A stretch of DNA of 64,000 nt from Luteibacter sp. (GTDB lineage Bacteria; Pseudomonadota; Gammaproteobacteria; Xanthomonadales; Rhodanobacteraceae). Shown piece after piece: positions 8,322 to 17,015 of the stretch. Location of the stretch: assembly GCF_009912395.1 (NCBI RefSeq), contig NZ_WNDO01000022.1, forward strand, positions 30,200 to 94,199, given 5' to 3'. Each line of letters begins with the position of its first letter. The first letter of the stretch is position 1. The position numbers and the translations under genes were made by a program. The notes beneath the pieces are model-generated. The model had not been told where the DNA came from and did not search any database. It saw only the letters and a program-made list of their open reading frames with translations.

Positions 8322-9085
8322 AGCTTCAGCTCCAGCGCCACGGGCGCATGGTCGGACGGTTGCTCCCACTTCCGGGGCGCCTTGTCGATGATCGACGAGG
8401 TCGCCAGGGATTTGAGCGCATCGCTGATGAGGATGAGGTCGATCCGCAGCCCCATGTTGCGGCGGAACGCCGCCTGGCGGTAGTCCCACCAGCTGAAGAG
8501 GCCAGCATCCTCGGTGAAGAGACGGAAACTGTCGTGCAGGCCGGTGTCGAGGATCGCCTGGAGGGCGGCGCGCTCGGGCGGCGAGCAGAAGATGTCCTCG
8601 CCCCAGGCCGCTGGATCGTACACGTCGCGGTCGTCGCGGCAGATGTTGAAATCCCCCAGCACCACGAGCTTCGGGTGCTTCGCGATCTCCTGTTCGACGA
8701 AGTCGCGCACCTTTTCCAGCCAGTGCAGCTTGTAGGCGTACTTCTCGTCGCCGAGCGCCTTGCCGTTCACCACGTACAGGTCGATGACGCGGACGTCGCC
8801 GACGGTGGCGGCGAGGATGCGCCGCTGCGGGTCGTCGAGGCCCGGGATATCGGTGACGACATCCGTGAGTTCGTCCTTCGCCAGGATCGCCACGCCGTTG
8901 TAGGTCTTCTGCCCGGACCAGACCGAGCGATAGCCCATGGCGGCGATCTCGTCGACGGGAAACTTGTCATCGGTGAGCTTGGTTTCCTGCAGCGCGACGA
9001 TGTCCGGCTGCGCCTCGGCCAGCCACTGCTGGAGATGGGGCAGGCGGACCTTGAGCGAATTGACGTTCCACGAAGCGATCTTCAT
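8318..9085 (-). CDS. xthA: Exodeoxyribonuclease III
   Basis: A 255-residue AP endonuclease/3'-5' exonuclease of the EEP (exonuclease-endonuclease-phosphatase) family, acting in base-excision repair. Visible catalytic blocks are WNVNS (N7), LQETK (E34), GDFNICRDD and the C-terminal SDHAPV. I start at MKIASWNVN; the frame is open upstream into oligopeptidase A, but that is an antiparallel-frame shadow. A strong hairpin (9103-9134) separates it from the upstream gene, so it may have its own promoter. It overlaps the UPF0149 start. Confidence 0.96.
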   Translation of the reverse strand: MKIASWNVNSLKVRLPHLQQWLAEAQPDIVALQETKLTDDKFPVDEIAAMGYRSVWSGQKTYNGVAILAKDELTDVVTDIPGLDDPQRRILAATVGDVRVIDLYVVNGKALGDEKYAYKLHWLEKVRDFVEQEIAKHPKLVVLGDFNICRDDRDVYDPAAWGEDIFCSPPERAALQAILDTGLHDSFRLFTEDAGLFSWWDYRQAAFRRNMGLRIDLILISDALKSLATSSIIDKAPRKWEQPSDHAPVALELKL

Positions 9086-9102
9086 CGCCCCATTGTAAAG
9101 GA

Positions 9103-9134
9103 AACCCGTGTGACGACCCGGCGTCACACGGGTT
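9103..9134 (-). terminator. Hairpin between prlC and xthA
   Basis: A perfect 13-bp stem (AACCCGTGTGACG and its complement) with a 6-base loop lies just after the prlC stop. On the minus strand it is followed by GGGTTTCCTTTAC, a weakly T-rich tract. It is probably an intrinsic terminator for prlC. Confidence 0.7.
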
Positions 9135-9140
9135 GCACCG

Positions 9141-11189
9141 TCAGTCCAGCCCGTAGCTGCGGAGCAGGGCGCCCGGCTGGGGCTCGCGACCGCGGAAGGC
9201 CTTGAACGATTCCAGCGCGGGACGCGTGGCGCCCACCGCCAGGATTTCCTTGCGGAAACGCTCACCCGCGGACCAGTCGAGGACATTCCCCTTCTCGAAA
9301 GGCTCGAAGGCGTCGGCCGAGAGCACCTCGGCCCACAGGTAGCTGTAATAACCCGCCGAATAACCGCCCGCGAAGATGTGGGTGAAGCCGTGCGGAAAAC
9401 GCTGCCAGGCCGGCGGATGCAGCACCGACACCTCGTGGCGCACCGCCTCCAGCACGTCCATCGGGCGCGCACCCTTGGCCGGGTCGTATTCCAGATGCAG
9501 GCGGAAATCGAACAGGCCGAATTCCAGCTGGCGCACCAGGAACATGCCCGTATGGAAATGCCGGGCCTTGAGCATGCGCTCGTAGAGTTCGTCCGGCAGT
9601 TCCTCGCCCGTACGGTAGTGGCGCGCGAACAGGCGCAGGGCCTCGCGGTCCCAGGCGAAGTTCTCCATGAACTGGCTGGGCAGCTCCACGGCGTCCCATT
9701 CCACGCCATCGATGCCGCCGACGGACGGAATATCCACCTCGGTCAACATGTGGTGCAGGCCGTGGCCGAATTCGTGGAACAGCGTGAGCACATCGTCGTG
9801 CGTCAGCAGGGCGGGCGCACCGTCGGTGGGCGGCGGGAAATTGCAGGTGAGGAACGCCACCGGAAGCTGGAGGTGGTCGCCATCGCGGAAGCGGTCTTCG
9901 CATACGTCCATCCAGGCGCCGCCCCGCTTCCCCGAGCGCGCGTACAGATCGACGTAGGCACCGGCGAAGACGCTGCCATCGGCGTTCGCCAGGTCGTAGT
10001 AGCGGACGTCCTTGTGCCAGGTGTTGACATCGGCGCGCGGGGTGAAGGTCACGCCGTAAAGCTTGTGGACCACGGCGAAGAGGCCGTCCACCACCTGCTG
10101 GGCGGGGAAGTAGGGCTTCAGCTGCTCCTCGTCGAGCGCATAGCGCTCCACGCGTAGTTTCTCCGCGGCGAAGGCGACGTCCCAGGGTTCCAGGTTGTCG
10201 ATCTTCAATTGCTCGGTGGCGAACTTGCGTAGCTCGGCCAATTCTTCCTTCGCGCGAGGCTTGGCCTTGGCGACGAGGTCACGCAGGAATTCGAGCACCA
10301 CGGCCGGAGACGTCGCCATCTTGGTCGCCAGGGACTCCTCGGCGGCGTTGGCGAAGCCGAGCAGTTGGGCGGCTTCATGGCGCAGGGCGACGATCTTCTC
10401 GATACGTTCGGAATTGTCGAACTTGCCCTTGTTGGGGCCCTGGTCCGACGCGCGGGTCTGGTAAGCGTAGTACGTGTCGAAACGCAGGTCGCGATTCTCG
10501 GCGTAGGTCAGCACGGCCTGGACGCTGGGCTGCTTCAGGGTGACGAGGTAGCCGTCGAGCTTGGCCTCGCGGGCGTACTCGCGCAGCACGGCGCGGCCCG
10601 ACTCCGGGATGCCGGCCAGGTCGCGCTCGTCGGTGATGTGCTTGTGCCAGGCCTCGGTGGCGTCGAGCACCGCGTTGGAGAACTCGGTGCTCAGCTTGGA
10701 CAGCTCCACGCCGATCTCGCGAAAACGCGTGCGCGCCGGTTCTTCCAGCGCCACGCCGGAAAGACGGAAATCACGCAGCGCGTGATCCACGGCGGCGCGT
10801 GCGGCGTGCGGCAGCGAGGCAAAGTCGCCACGATCCGCCACGGCCTGGGTCGCGGCGTAGAGGTCGCGATTCTGGCCGATTTCGATGCCGTGGTCGGTGA
10901 GCTTTTCCTCCGCCGTGCCGTGCGCCTTGCGCAACGCCTCGGAGTCGGCCACCGAATGCAGGTGGCTCACCGGCGACCAGGCCCGCGAGAGCTTCTGGTC
11001 GAGGCGTTCCTGGGCCAGGATCACGTGCTCGAAATCACGGGCCGCGCCAGCGGCCGTGATGGCGTCGATGCCTGCGCGCTGCTCGGCGATCAAGCGGTCG
11101 ACCGCCGGCTCTACGTGCTCGGGACGGATCGACGAGAACGCAGGCAGGTCGCCGCTGGGATCAAGAAGGGGGTTGGTGGTGCTGTCCAT
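9141..11189 (-). CDS. prlC: Oligopeptidase A (M3 family metallopeptidase)
   Basis: A 682-residue zinc metallopeptidase of family M3A that degrades short peptides, including cleaved signal peptides, in the cytoplasm. The zinc motif is HEFGH in FHEFGHGLHHML (about residue 466), with the downstream glutamate region VEWDAVELPSQFMENF. The length matches the E. coli enzyme (680 residues). The ATG at 11189 is preceded by GGAGAT at a good distance. The gene shares its orientation with xthA but is separated from it by a hairpin. Confidence 0.95.
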   Translation of the reverse strand: MDSTTNPLLDPSGDLPAFSSIRPEHVEPAVDRLIAEQRAGIDAITAAGAARDFEHVILAQERLDQKLSRAWSPVSHLHSVADSEALRKAHGTAEEKLTDHGIEIGQNRDLYAATQAVADRGDFASLPHAARAAVDHALRDFRLSGVALEEPARTRFREIGVELSKLSTEFSNAVLDATEAWHKHITDERDLAGIPESGRAVLREYAREAKLDGYLVTLKQPSVQAVLTYAENRDLRFDTYYAYQTRASDQGPNKGKFDNSERIEKIVALRHEAAQLLGFANAAEESLATKMATSPAVVLEFLRDLVAKAKPRAKEELAELRKFATEQLKIDNLEPWDVAFAAEKLRVERYALDEEQLKPYFPAQQVVDGLFAVVHKLYGVTFTPRADVNTWHKDVRYYDLANADGSVFAGAYVDLYARSGKRGGAWMDVCEDRFRDGDHLQLPVAFLTCNFPPPTDGAPALLTHDDVLTLFHEFGHGLHHMLTEVDIPSVGGIDGVEWDAVELPSQFMENFAWDREALRLFARHYRTGEELPDELYERMLKARHFHTGMFLVRQLEFGLFDFRLHLEYDPAKGARPMDVLEAVRHEVSVLHPPAWQRFPHGFTHIFAGGYSAGYYSYLWAEVLSADAFEPFEKGNVLDWSAGERFRKEILAVGATRPALESFKAFRGREPQPGALLRSYGLD

Positions 11190-11258
11190 GGGATCTCCTC
11201 TCGGATTCCCAGCGTGGAGCTAGCGGGGCGCCAAATCAAGCCGGGTATAAGCGGCCTG

Positions 11259-11281
11259 TCGCGCGCAAGCGCGCTCCTACA
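11259..11281. repeat. REP half-element
   Basis: A single 23-base arm (TCGCGCGCAAGCGCGCTCCT, then ACA) of the REP family without its inverted partner. It lies between prlC and the carbonic anhydrase gene and supplies the TAG stop codon (11277-11279) of the latter. Confidence 0.8.
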
Positions 11282-11819
11282 CGGCTTCGGCGAGGTAATC
11301 GTCCTTCAGGCGCACGTAGTTGGCGGCGGAGTAGAACAACTGCTCGACCTGGGTGTCGCTCAGCACCCGGACCATCTTGGCCGGGTTGCCGACCCAGAGC
11401 TCGCGTTCGCCCACCACCTTACCCGGCGGTATCAGCGCGCCCGCCGCGACGAAGGCGTTCTTCTTCACCACGGCGCCGTCCAGGACGGTGGCGTGCATGC
11501 CGATCAGACAGCCATCCTCGATGGTGCAGGCGTGGATGACGGCGCCGTGGCCGATGGTGACGTCGGCGCCGATCAGGGTGGGGAAACCGCCCGGCGTGTA
11601 CGGACCGTCGTGGGTGACATGGATCACCGCCCCGTCCTGGAGATTGCTGCGGGCGCCGATACGGATGTGATGAACATCACCGCGGGCCACGGCACCGGGC
11701 CAGATCGACACGTCGTCGCCCAGCTCCACATCACCGATGACCGTGGCGGCCGGATCGACGTAGACACGGGTGCCGAGGCGCGGGTGGATGCCACGGAAGG
11801 GACGGATGGAGGTGGGCAT
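11277..11819 (-). CDS. Gamma-class carbonic anhydrase-like hexapeptide-repeat protein
   Basis: A 180-residue left-handed beta-helix protein of the YrdA/PaaY/gamma-carbonic anhydrase family. The zinc ligands expected for the trimeric enzyme are present: H67 (in QDGAVIHVTH), H91 and H96 (in GHGAVIHACTI). Hexapeptide-repeat turns run through most of the length. Family members may be active hydratases or metal-binding scaffolds, so activity is not certain. The stop codon TAG is formed by the REP half-element at its 3' end. Confidence 0.92.
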   Translation of the reverse strand: MPTSIRPFRGIHPRLGTRVYVDPAATVIGDVELGDDVSIWPGAVARGDVHHIRIGARSNLQDGAVIHVTHDGPYTPGGFPTLIGADVTIGHGAVIHACTIEDGCLIGMHATVLDGAVVKKNAFVAAGALIPPGKVVGERELWVGNPAKMVRVLSDTQVEQLFYSAANYVRLKDDYLAEAV

Positions 11820-11880
11820 GGGGCGCTTACCGAAAACGTGAACGCGCAGGATAACGCCTCATTCGACGCCCTGGCTCCGA

Positions 11881-12180
11881 TTACTGGAACTTGCCGCCCG
11901 TGATGCGCCCTTCCGCGTCGAACTGCGGGAAGTACCGGCTGTTGTTCATGCGGATTTCCATCGTGGTGGGCGTGTTGGGCATCACCAGGAGGACATCGGG
12001 GTAGGCCGCGTGGAACTGCGCCGCCGTGGGATGGGTGGCGATGAAGGTATCGAAGGCCTTCGTGTCAGTGACGAAGCCGGCAACGGGCTTGGGCTGGTCG
12101 GCGGCCGGGGCCGTGCGGCAGGCGCTGAGGATGGCGACGCCGAGGACGGCCATGAAGAAAAGCGTAGCGAGACGGTGCAT
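11881..12180 (-). CDS. Small lipoprotein, I78-inhibitor-like (paralogue 1 of 3)
   Basis: A 99-residue protein. I start at MHRLATLFF, preceded by CAAGGAG. The hydrophobic N-terminus ends in the lipobox LSAC, so it should be a lipoprotein. The C-terminal half (TTMEIRMNNSRYFPQFDAEG and on) matches two neighbours and resembles the end of the peptidase inhibitor I78 domain, whose hallmark is PGD-x-x-T-x-x-x-R-x-D-x-x-R then LD-x-x-G-R-I. Here PGD is replaced by PNT. Inhibitor function is inference. A longer upstream frame exists but lacks sense as an exported protein. Confidence 0.7.
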   Translation of the reverse strand: MHRLATLFFMAVLGVAILSACRTAPAADQPKPVAGFVTDTKAFDTFIATHPTAAQFHAAYPDVLLVMPNTPTTMEIRMNNSRYFPQFDAEGRITGGKFQ

Positions 12181-12292
12181 GGGGGGCAGGCTCCTTGCCT
12201 TGGGGGAAGGGCGATTATCCCCCGAATGGGGGATGCCAACCATGAACGAATTCGGCAGGAAAGAGAAAGATTTCCCCTTCCTGCCCCGTTCC

Positions 12293-12679
12293 TTAGCGGA
12301 ACGCGCCCCCCTGGATGCGGCCATGCGCGTCCAGATCGGCGAAGTAACGGCTGTTGTCCATGCGCAGTTCGCGGGTCGACATGTCGCCCGGCAGGACCAG
12401 GGTCAGGCACGAATAACGGGCGCGAAACTCGACCGGGGTCGGCCGGGTGGCAATGTAGGCATTGAAGGGCGCCAGATCGGTGATGCCGCAACGGCGCACG
12501 TCATTGCTGCCGCTGAAGCCCGCGATAGGACCGCCGGTCTGCTTGGGACCGGCCGACGGCACGACCGGACCGCTGGTGTCCTTCGGGCCGGCCGGCGGCA
12601 CCGGGCTATCGAAATGGATCTGCGCGGAGGCTGCCAGCGGGGCGGCGACGAGCAGGGCGGAAAGAAGGAAACGGTGCAT
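12293..12679 (-). CDS. Secreted I78-inhibitor-like small protein (paralogue 2 of 3)
   Basis: A 128-residue exported protein preceded by CAAGGAG. Residues 1-19 form a signal peptide ending in LAASAQ. A proline/glycine-rich spacer contains a near-repeat (PPAGPKDTSGPV, then PSAGPKQTGGPI). The C-terminal 65 residues are the shared domain: CGITDL, two cysteines about 28 residues apart, LVLPGDMSTRELRMDNSRY and DAHGRIQGG. This fits the I78 inhibitor pattern well, but the final CG of classic I78 proteins is absent. It is likely periplasmic or secreted. Confidence 0.75.
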   Translation of the reverse strand: MHRFLLSALLVAAPLAASAQIHFDSPVPPAGPKDTSGPVVPSAGPKQTGGPIAGFSGSNDVRRCGITDLAPFNAYIATRPTPVEFRARYSCLTLVLPGDMSTRELRMDNSRYFADLDAHGRIQGGAFR

Positions 12680-12715
12680 GGGTGGCTCCTTGCCTGGATG
12701 CGTAGGATCGATGGA

Positions 12716-13033
12716 TCAGCGGAAGCTGCCGCCGACGATGCGGCCGTGCTGGTCGAGCTTCGCGTGGTAGCGGCTGTTGTCGTAGCGCATTTCCAGGGTG
12801 GTGATGTCACCCGGCAGCACGAGGCTGACGCACGAATAGAACGCGCGGAATTCGGCCGGCGTAGGCTTGCCGGCGATGAACGCGGCAAACTCGTTGAGAT
12901 CGGTGACGCCGCAACGTGCCGGCACCGGCTGGACGGCGGGAACATCGACGGCGACCGGAGAGGCCTCGACGCTGGCGATGGCCGGAACGGCGACGAAAAG
13001 GGCGACGAGCGCCTTGCGCATGACGTTGTTCAT
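12716..13033 (-). CDS. Secreted I78-inhibitor-like small protein (paralogue 3 of 3)
   Basis: A 105-residue exported protein with a signal peptide ending near ASVEAS. The mature part has CGVTDLNEFAAFIAGKPTPA, a second Cys, LVLPGDITTLEMRYDNSRY and LDQHGRIVGG. It is the closest of the three to the I78 consensus (PGD, R, D, R, LD, GRI). The three genes run head to tail on the minus strand with short gaps, which implies tandem duplication. The two conserved cysteines could form a disulphide in the envelope. Confidence 0.75.
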   Translation of the reverse strand: MNNVMRKALVALFVAVPAIASVEASPVAVDVPAVQPVPARCGVTDLNEFAAFIAGKPTPAEFRAFYSCVSLVLPGDITTLEMRYDNSRYHAKLDQHGRIVGGSFR

Positions 13034-13136
13034 GAAGGAGGGTCCTTTTCCTGTGGAAGTGATCGCCCGTCCCCCGACGTGGCGGAGAACGGACGCGCAC
13101 TATGGGCATCCGGGCCCGACCGCCCCCTGAATTCGC

Positions 13137-13667
13137 CTAACCGCCACGCCGACGCATCGCGTCAGCCTTCGCCTCGTCTTCGGCCGTCACTACCTGCTGC
13201 TGCGCGTCGAGCTTGGCGCCGAGGATGATCAGCGTGTAGTTGGTGGGATCGAAATCGCGCAGCAGCGCGATCTCGCGACGCGCCTCGTCCAGCTGACGGC
13301 GGTTGATCAGCTGCTCGATCTCCTGGGAGGCGAAAGGCAACGTCTCGCGCAAGGCATCGAGCGCACTGGCATTGGCCGAATCGAGCTGGATCACGCTGAG
13401 GTAGTACTCGTACGCGTTGTTGCCCTGCGGCGCCACGAGCCGGCCTTCCTTGGTGGCCTGGCGGGCAAGGCCCAGGAGGATGTCGATCTCGTTCGAGTTA
13501 CCGACGGACGGCGCGCTCTCGCTCAGGGTGCTGCCGGTCGCGATGCCGGGATCGGCGCAATGGCCGCGCAGGAATACCGTGGCGGCGATGGCCGCGACCA
13601 CCACGAGGCCGGCGGCGATGACGAGGATCGCGCGGCGGGGCACCGCGGCTGATGAGGGGTGGAGCAT
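13137..13667 (-). CDS. Membrane-anchored TPR-like protein
   Basis: A 176-residue protein with one N-terminal membrane segment (about residues 13-33) and a large periplasmic part. Residues about 70-160 are helical and TPR-like (NNAYEYYLSVIQLDSANASA, then an EIEQLINRRQLDEARREIAL segment). Similar helical regions occur in some xanthomonad TonB-family proteins, but no TonB C-terminal domain is present here. It lies just downstream of a TonB-dependent receptor in the same orientation; a strong hairpin separates them. Its function is unknown. Confidence 0.7.
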   Translation of the reverse strand: MLHPSSAAVPRRAILVIAAGLVVVAAIAATVFLRGHCADPGIATGSTLSESAPSVGNSNEIDILLGLARQATKEGRLVAPQGNNAYEYYLSVIQLDSANASALDALRETLPFASQEIEQLINRRQLDEARREIALLRDFDPTNYTLIILGAKLDAQQQVVTAEDEAKADAMRRRGG

Positions 13668-13767
13668 GGGGACGACTCGCGTGGGGCATCCGCGACCAGG
13701 CCGTCCCCCTGTCGGACGGCCCCGGCGGACGCGACACGGTATCGCCGGGATGTTGCAGTCCCGTGGC

Positions 13768-13800
13768 GGTGGGCGGGACGTGGATCACGTCCCGCCCACC
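13768..13800 (-). terminator. Strong hairpin after TonB-dependent receptor gene
   Basis: A perfect 15-bp GC-rich stem (GGTGGGCGGGACGTG and its complement) with loop GAT starts 6 bases past the receptor stop codon. No T-run follows on the minus strand, so it may stabilise the mRNA 3' end rather than act alone as an intrinsic terminator. Confidence 0.65.
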
Positions 13801-13806
13801 GACGCA

Positions 13807-16125
13807 TCAGAACTTCGCGCTGACGTTGACGAAGTACTGGCGCGGTGCGCCGGCCATCAGCGTCTGGTTGTAGCCCTGCGGATCGGAGGCCACATAGCCG
13901 TTGGTACCGGTGGACGCGAAGTAGCGCTTGTCGAGCAGGTTGGTGACGTTCAGGCCGACGCTCAGGCCCTTGAGCACATCGAGGTCGCCGAAGTCATAGG
14001 AGACGCCCGCGTTGAAGATCCAGTACGACGGCACCGCCGAATCGTTGGTGTACGTGATGTAGCGCTTGCTCGTGTACTTGCCTTCGAGGTTGGCGCGCCA
14101 GCCGGCGATCTCATAGCTGATGGAGCTGGAGAACATGGTCTTGGGCACGCCCACCACGTACTTGTCGGCGGTGGCGACCGTGTTGCCGCCGGTCACGTAG
14201 TTGTCCTGGTATTGCGACTTGTTGTACGAGAACGAGTTGAGCCAGCTCAGGCCCTGCACCGGCTTCCACAGGAAGGCCAGGTCGGCGCCGGTGCTCTTCA
14301 CGTCGCCGACGTTGTTGAGCGAGGACGCGCAGGTGACCACCGCCGGACAGGGCGTGACCACCAGCAGACGGTTTTCGAAGCGGGTGTAGAACACGCCGAC
14401 CGACGCTTCGAAGGTGTCCCCGTGCGCGCGGTAGCCGGCCTGCCAAGTCTGCGACTCTTCGGGCTTCAGGTGGGTCTTGGCCGTGTCGAACGCCGCCTGC
14501 GAGGTGCTGAACGGCGTGATGCCGTAGGCCGAGATGTTCTTCGCGTACGAGGCGTAGATGTCCTGGTTCGCGTCCAGCTTGTAGTCGATACCGGCCTGCG
14601 GCAGGAAGCCCTTGCTGGCCTTCATGCTGCCCTGGGCGAAGGACGTGGTAGGCACGCGCGAGGTCGCGTCGGTGGTCACGTGCAGCGACTTGGCGCCGAA
14701 GTTGATGGTGAGCTGGTCGTCGAGGAGGTGGATCGTGTCCTCCGCGTAGGCCATGCGCGTCTTGGTTTCGTAGTGCTGCAGGAAGGCGCGCATGAACGGC
14801 GTCTGGTCGTTGTACACGCGATACAACGCGGTGTACTGGCCGCTCAGCGGGAAGAAGTTGCGTTCCTGGTTGGTGTTGGACTCTTCGCCCCACACGCCCA
14901 CTTCGATGTCGTTGTTGCCGATGCTGGCCTTCAACGCCGAGGTGAGACCGTAACGATCCAGGCCGTAGTCGGTGGTGCGCATGGAGATCGGCACCGTCGG
15001 CGACGAGGCCTGGTACGGCGTGGCCCACTGACCTTCACCGCGATCGGTGTGGTAGTAGCCGGTGCTGTCGAGCGTGACGCCGCCGCCGAGGTTGAACGAA
15101 CCGGACAGGCCAGCAAGGCCGTCCTGGCGGATGCCGCCACCGGCATAGTACGTGGCGTCGCCCTTGTCGTAATCGGCCGGCAGGCCGTTGAGCGCGGCGG
15201 GGTAGGCGCCCTTGCCGTTGAGCGCGTTCGCCATCTGCACGGCGCTGTTCCAGTCCGGCTGCAGGTAGTCCCAGTTCCAGCCCAGCACGCGCTGGCTGGT
15301 CAGGGACAGATCCATGTAGTCGTATTCCTTGCGCTTGCTGCTGTCGGCGAACAAGCTGATGCGGTTGCCGTCGCCCCACTGGTACACGGCCTTGAGGTTG
15401 GCCTGGTTGGTCTTCTGGTCGCCGAAGCCCTTCCACTTGTCGGTGTCGGCGTGCACGAAGGACACATAGGCCGAGAAGCCACCGTGGTCGCCGGTATCCA
15501 CGCGCGCGAAGGTGCGCTTGGTGGAATCCGAGCCGATCACCTGGCTGAAGCGCACGCCCGGCTTCATGTCCGGATCGGCGGAATAGAACTGCACCGTGCC
15601 ACCGAGGTTGGTGTTCGAGGCGGTGCCGAGTGCGCCGGCGCCCTGGGCCAGTTCGACCGTGGCGAGGTTCTCGGTGGTGATCGCGCGGGTCACCTGCAGG
15701 CCGTCGGTGACGCCGTAGCCCATCGTGCCGAGCGGGATGCCGTCGAGGGTGAAGCCCAGGCGCGACTGGTCGAAGCCGTGCAGGTTGATCTGGGTGGACC
15801 ATTCATAGGCGCCGAACGGATCGGCCGCCTGGAACTGCACGCCAGGCAGCTTTTCCAGCGCCTTGAGCGCGCTGGTGCCGGGCACCTGCTGGCGCACGAT
15901 CTCGTCGGTGCCGATGCTCTGGACCTGGCGGGTCTCGCCCGGCGCGATCACGGACACCGCGTCGAGCTGACGGGCGCTGTTGCGGTTATTTGTGGTGTCC
16001 GCATCCGTGGCGGCGGCGGTCGGCGCCGGCTTGTCGTCGTCCGCGTGGACGAGGCCCGCATGAAGGCTGAGGGCAAGAGCGGTGGCGAGGGCGGTACGAC
16101 GAAGAGCAGTACGGGCGAACGTCAT
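13807..16125 (-). CDS. TonB-dependent outer-membrane receptor
   Basis: A 772-residue outer-membrane beta-barrel that imports a ligand using TonB energy. I start at MTFARTALRR, which gives a signal peptide ending in LVHADD. The plug domain includes LKALEKLPGVQFQ, INLHGFDQSRLGFTLDGIPLG and a TonB-box-like LDAVSVIAPG. The barrel ends with the typical C-terminal aromatic, SAKF. An N-terminal FecA-type signalling domain is absent, so it is a plain receptor. The ligand is not evident. It is divergent from an SMR pump gene. Confidence 0.93.
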   Translation of the reverse strand: MTFARTALRRTALATALALSLHAGLVHADDDKPAPTAAATDADTTNNRNSARQLDAVSVIAPGETRQVQSIGTDEIVRQQVPGTSALKALEKLPGVQFQAADPFGAYEWSTQINLHGFDQSRLGFTLDGIPLGTMGYGVTDGLQVTRAITTENLATVELAQGAGALGTASNTNLGGTVQFYSADPDMKPGVRFSQVIGSDSTKRTFARVDTGDHGGFSAYVSFVHADTDKWKGFGDQKTNQANLKAVYQWGDGNRISLFADSSKRKEYDYMDLSLTSQRVLGWNWDYLQPDWNSAVQMANALNGKGAYPAALNGLPADYDKGDATYYAGGGIRQDGLAGLSGSFNLGGGVTLDSTGYYHTDRGEGQWATPYQASSPTVPISMRTTDYGLDRYGLTSALKASIGNNDIEVGVWGEESNTNQERNFFPLSGQYTALYRVYNDQTPFMRAFLQHYETKTRMAYAEDTIHLLDDQLTINFGAKSLHVTTDATSRVPTTSFAQGSMKASKGFLPQAGIDYKLDANQDIYASYAKNISAYGITPFSTSQAAFDTAKTHLKPEESQTWQAGYRAHGDTFEASVGVFYTRFENRLLVVTPCPAVVTCASSLNNVGDVKSTGADLAFLWKPVQGLSWLNSFSYNKSQYQDNYVTGGNTVATADKYVVGVPKTMFSSSISYEIAGWRANLEGKYTSKRYITYTNDSAVPSYWIFNAGVSYDFGDLDVLKGLSVGLNVTNLLDKRYFASTGTNGYVASDPQGYNQTLMAGAPRQYFVNVSAKF

Positions 16126-16270
16126 CGGGAGATCCTTCCTGGGCATTCGCGAAAGCGTCGCGGTCGTCCATGTAACGGCGCTTACTTCCATATGACGGAC
16201 GTTTTACGGCCCACTGTCCGCACGGGCTGCTATCGTCATGCGTGATTCGTCCAAAACTGAGCAGAACCCC

Positions 16271-16600
16271 ATGCCTTACCTGTACTTGGCGATCGCCATC
16301 GTGGCCGAGGTGATCGCCACATCGGCCCTCAAAGCCTCGGATTCGTTCAGCCGCCCGTTACCCACCGTGCTGGTGGTGGTCGGCTACGGCGTGGCTTTCT
16401 GGTTCCTCTCCCTGTGCCTGCGCAGCATCCCTACCGGCATCGCCTACGCGATCTGGTCGGGGGTGGGCATCGTGCTGATCTCGGCGGTGAGCTGGGTCTG
16501 GTATCGGCAGGCGCTGGACCTGGCCGCCCTGATCGGGTTGGGCCTGATCGTCGCCGGGGTGGTGGTCGTGAACGTCTTCTCGAAATCGGTGTCGCATTGA
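16271..16600 (+). CDS. Small multidrug resistance (SMR) efflux protein, EmrE type
   Basis: A 109-residue protein with four membrane helices. The essential SMR glutamate is E13 (in YLAIAIVAEVIATSALK), and the family signature WSGVGIVLIS with downstream W is present around residues 63-76. It should exchange protons for quaternary ammonium or other cationic compounds as a dimer in the inner membrane. I start at MPYLYLA; an upstream in-frame ATG at 16238 would add a hydrophilic leader not seen in the family. Confidence 0.93.
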   Translation: MPYLYLAIAIVAEVIATSALKASDSFSRPLPTVLVVVGYGVAFWFLSLCLRSIPTGIAYAIWSGVGIVLISAVSWVWYRQALDLAALIGLGLIVAGVVVVNVFSKSVSH

Positions 16601-16684
16601 CGATATAAATCGCCAACCCGTTCGCTGAAACCGGTAGCCAAACCGGTCAGCCTAGCCCCGAACAGGGCCTGTCAGGAGGATCGG

Positions 16685-17008
16685 ATGCGTCGTTCCGCGT
16701 TGCGTTTCCTGGGTATCGTTGTCGCGCCGACCTTGCTGGCGGCATGCGCGGCGACGTCTCCGCCCGAGGTGGCCGTAACCCGGCCCACCGTGGCGCCCAT
16801 CGCCGTCTCCTGCACCACCGACGCCATGACTGAGGAGCCGTGCATCGCGCAGGCCCGCGAGTCGTGCGCGTCGCCTGCCGTGGACACGATCCACCTGGTG
16901 CTGGCGACGCCGGTCACGCTCGGCGTCGAGCAGCACACGAAGGCGAGCTACCAGTATCGGGCCACCTACACCTGCCCGCACAACGTGACGGCGCTCGCCC
17001 CGAAGTGA
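16685..17008 (+). CDS. Small lipoprotein of unknown function
   Basis: A 107-residue predicted lipoprotein. The start is strongly supported by AGGAGG 6 bases upstream. The N-terminus (basic, then hydrophobic, then LLAAC) is a lipobox. The mature part has five further cysteines (SCTTDAMTEEPC, ESCASP and TYTCPHN among them), which could form disulphides in the periplasm. I do not recognise a family. It is convergent with glutathione peroxidase. Confidence 0.75.
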   Translation: MRRSALRFLGIVVAPTLLAACAATSPPEVAVTRPTVAPIAVSCTTDAMTEEPCIAQARESCASPAVDTIHLVLATPVTLGVEQHTKASYQYRATYTCPHNVTALAPK

Positions 17009-17015
17009 CCTTGGC

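Noticed and set aside
10365..11903. 512-codon plus-strand frame
   Set aside because: It spans the antisense of prlC, a REP element and the carbonic anhydrase gene; it crosses gene borders and shows no domain.
13417..16245. 942-codon open frame on the plus strand
   Set aside because: It is antisense to the TonB-dependent receptor and has His/Arg/Gly-rich shadow composition with no domain; long stop-free antisense frames are common in GC-rich DNA.
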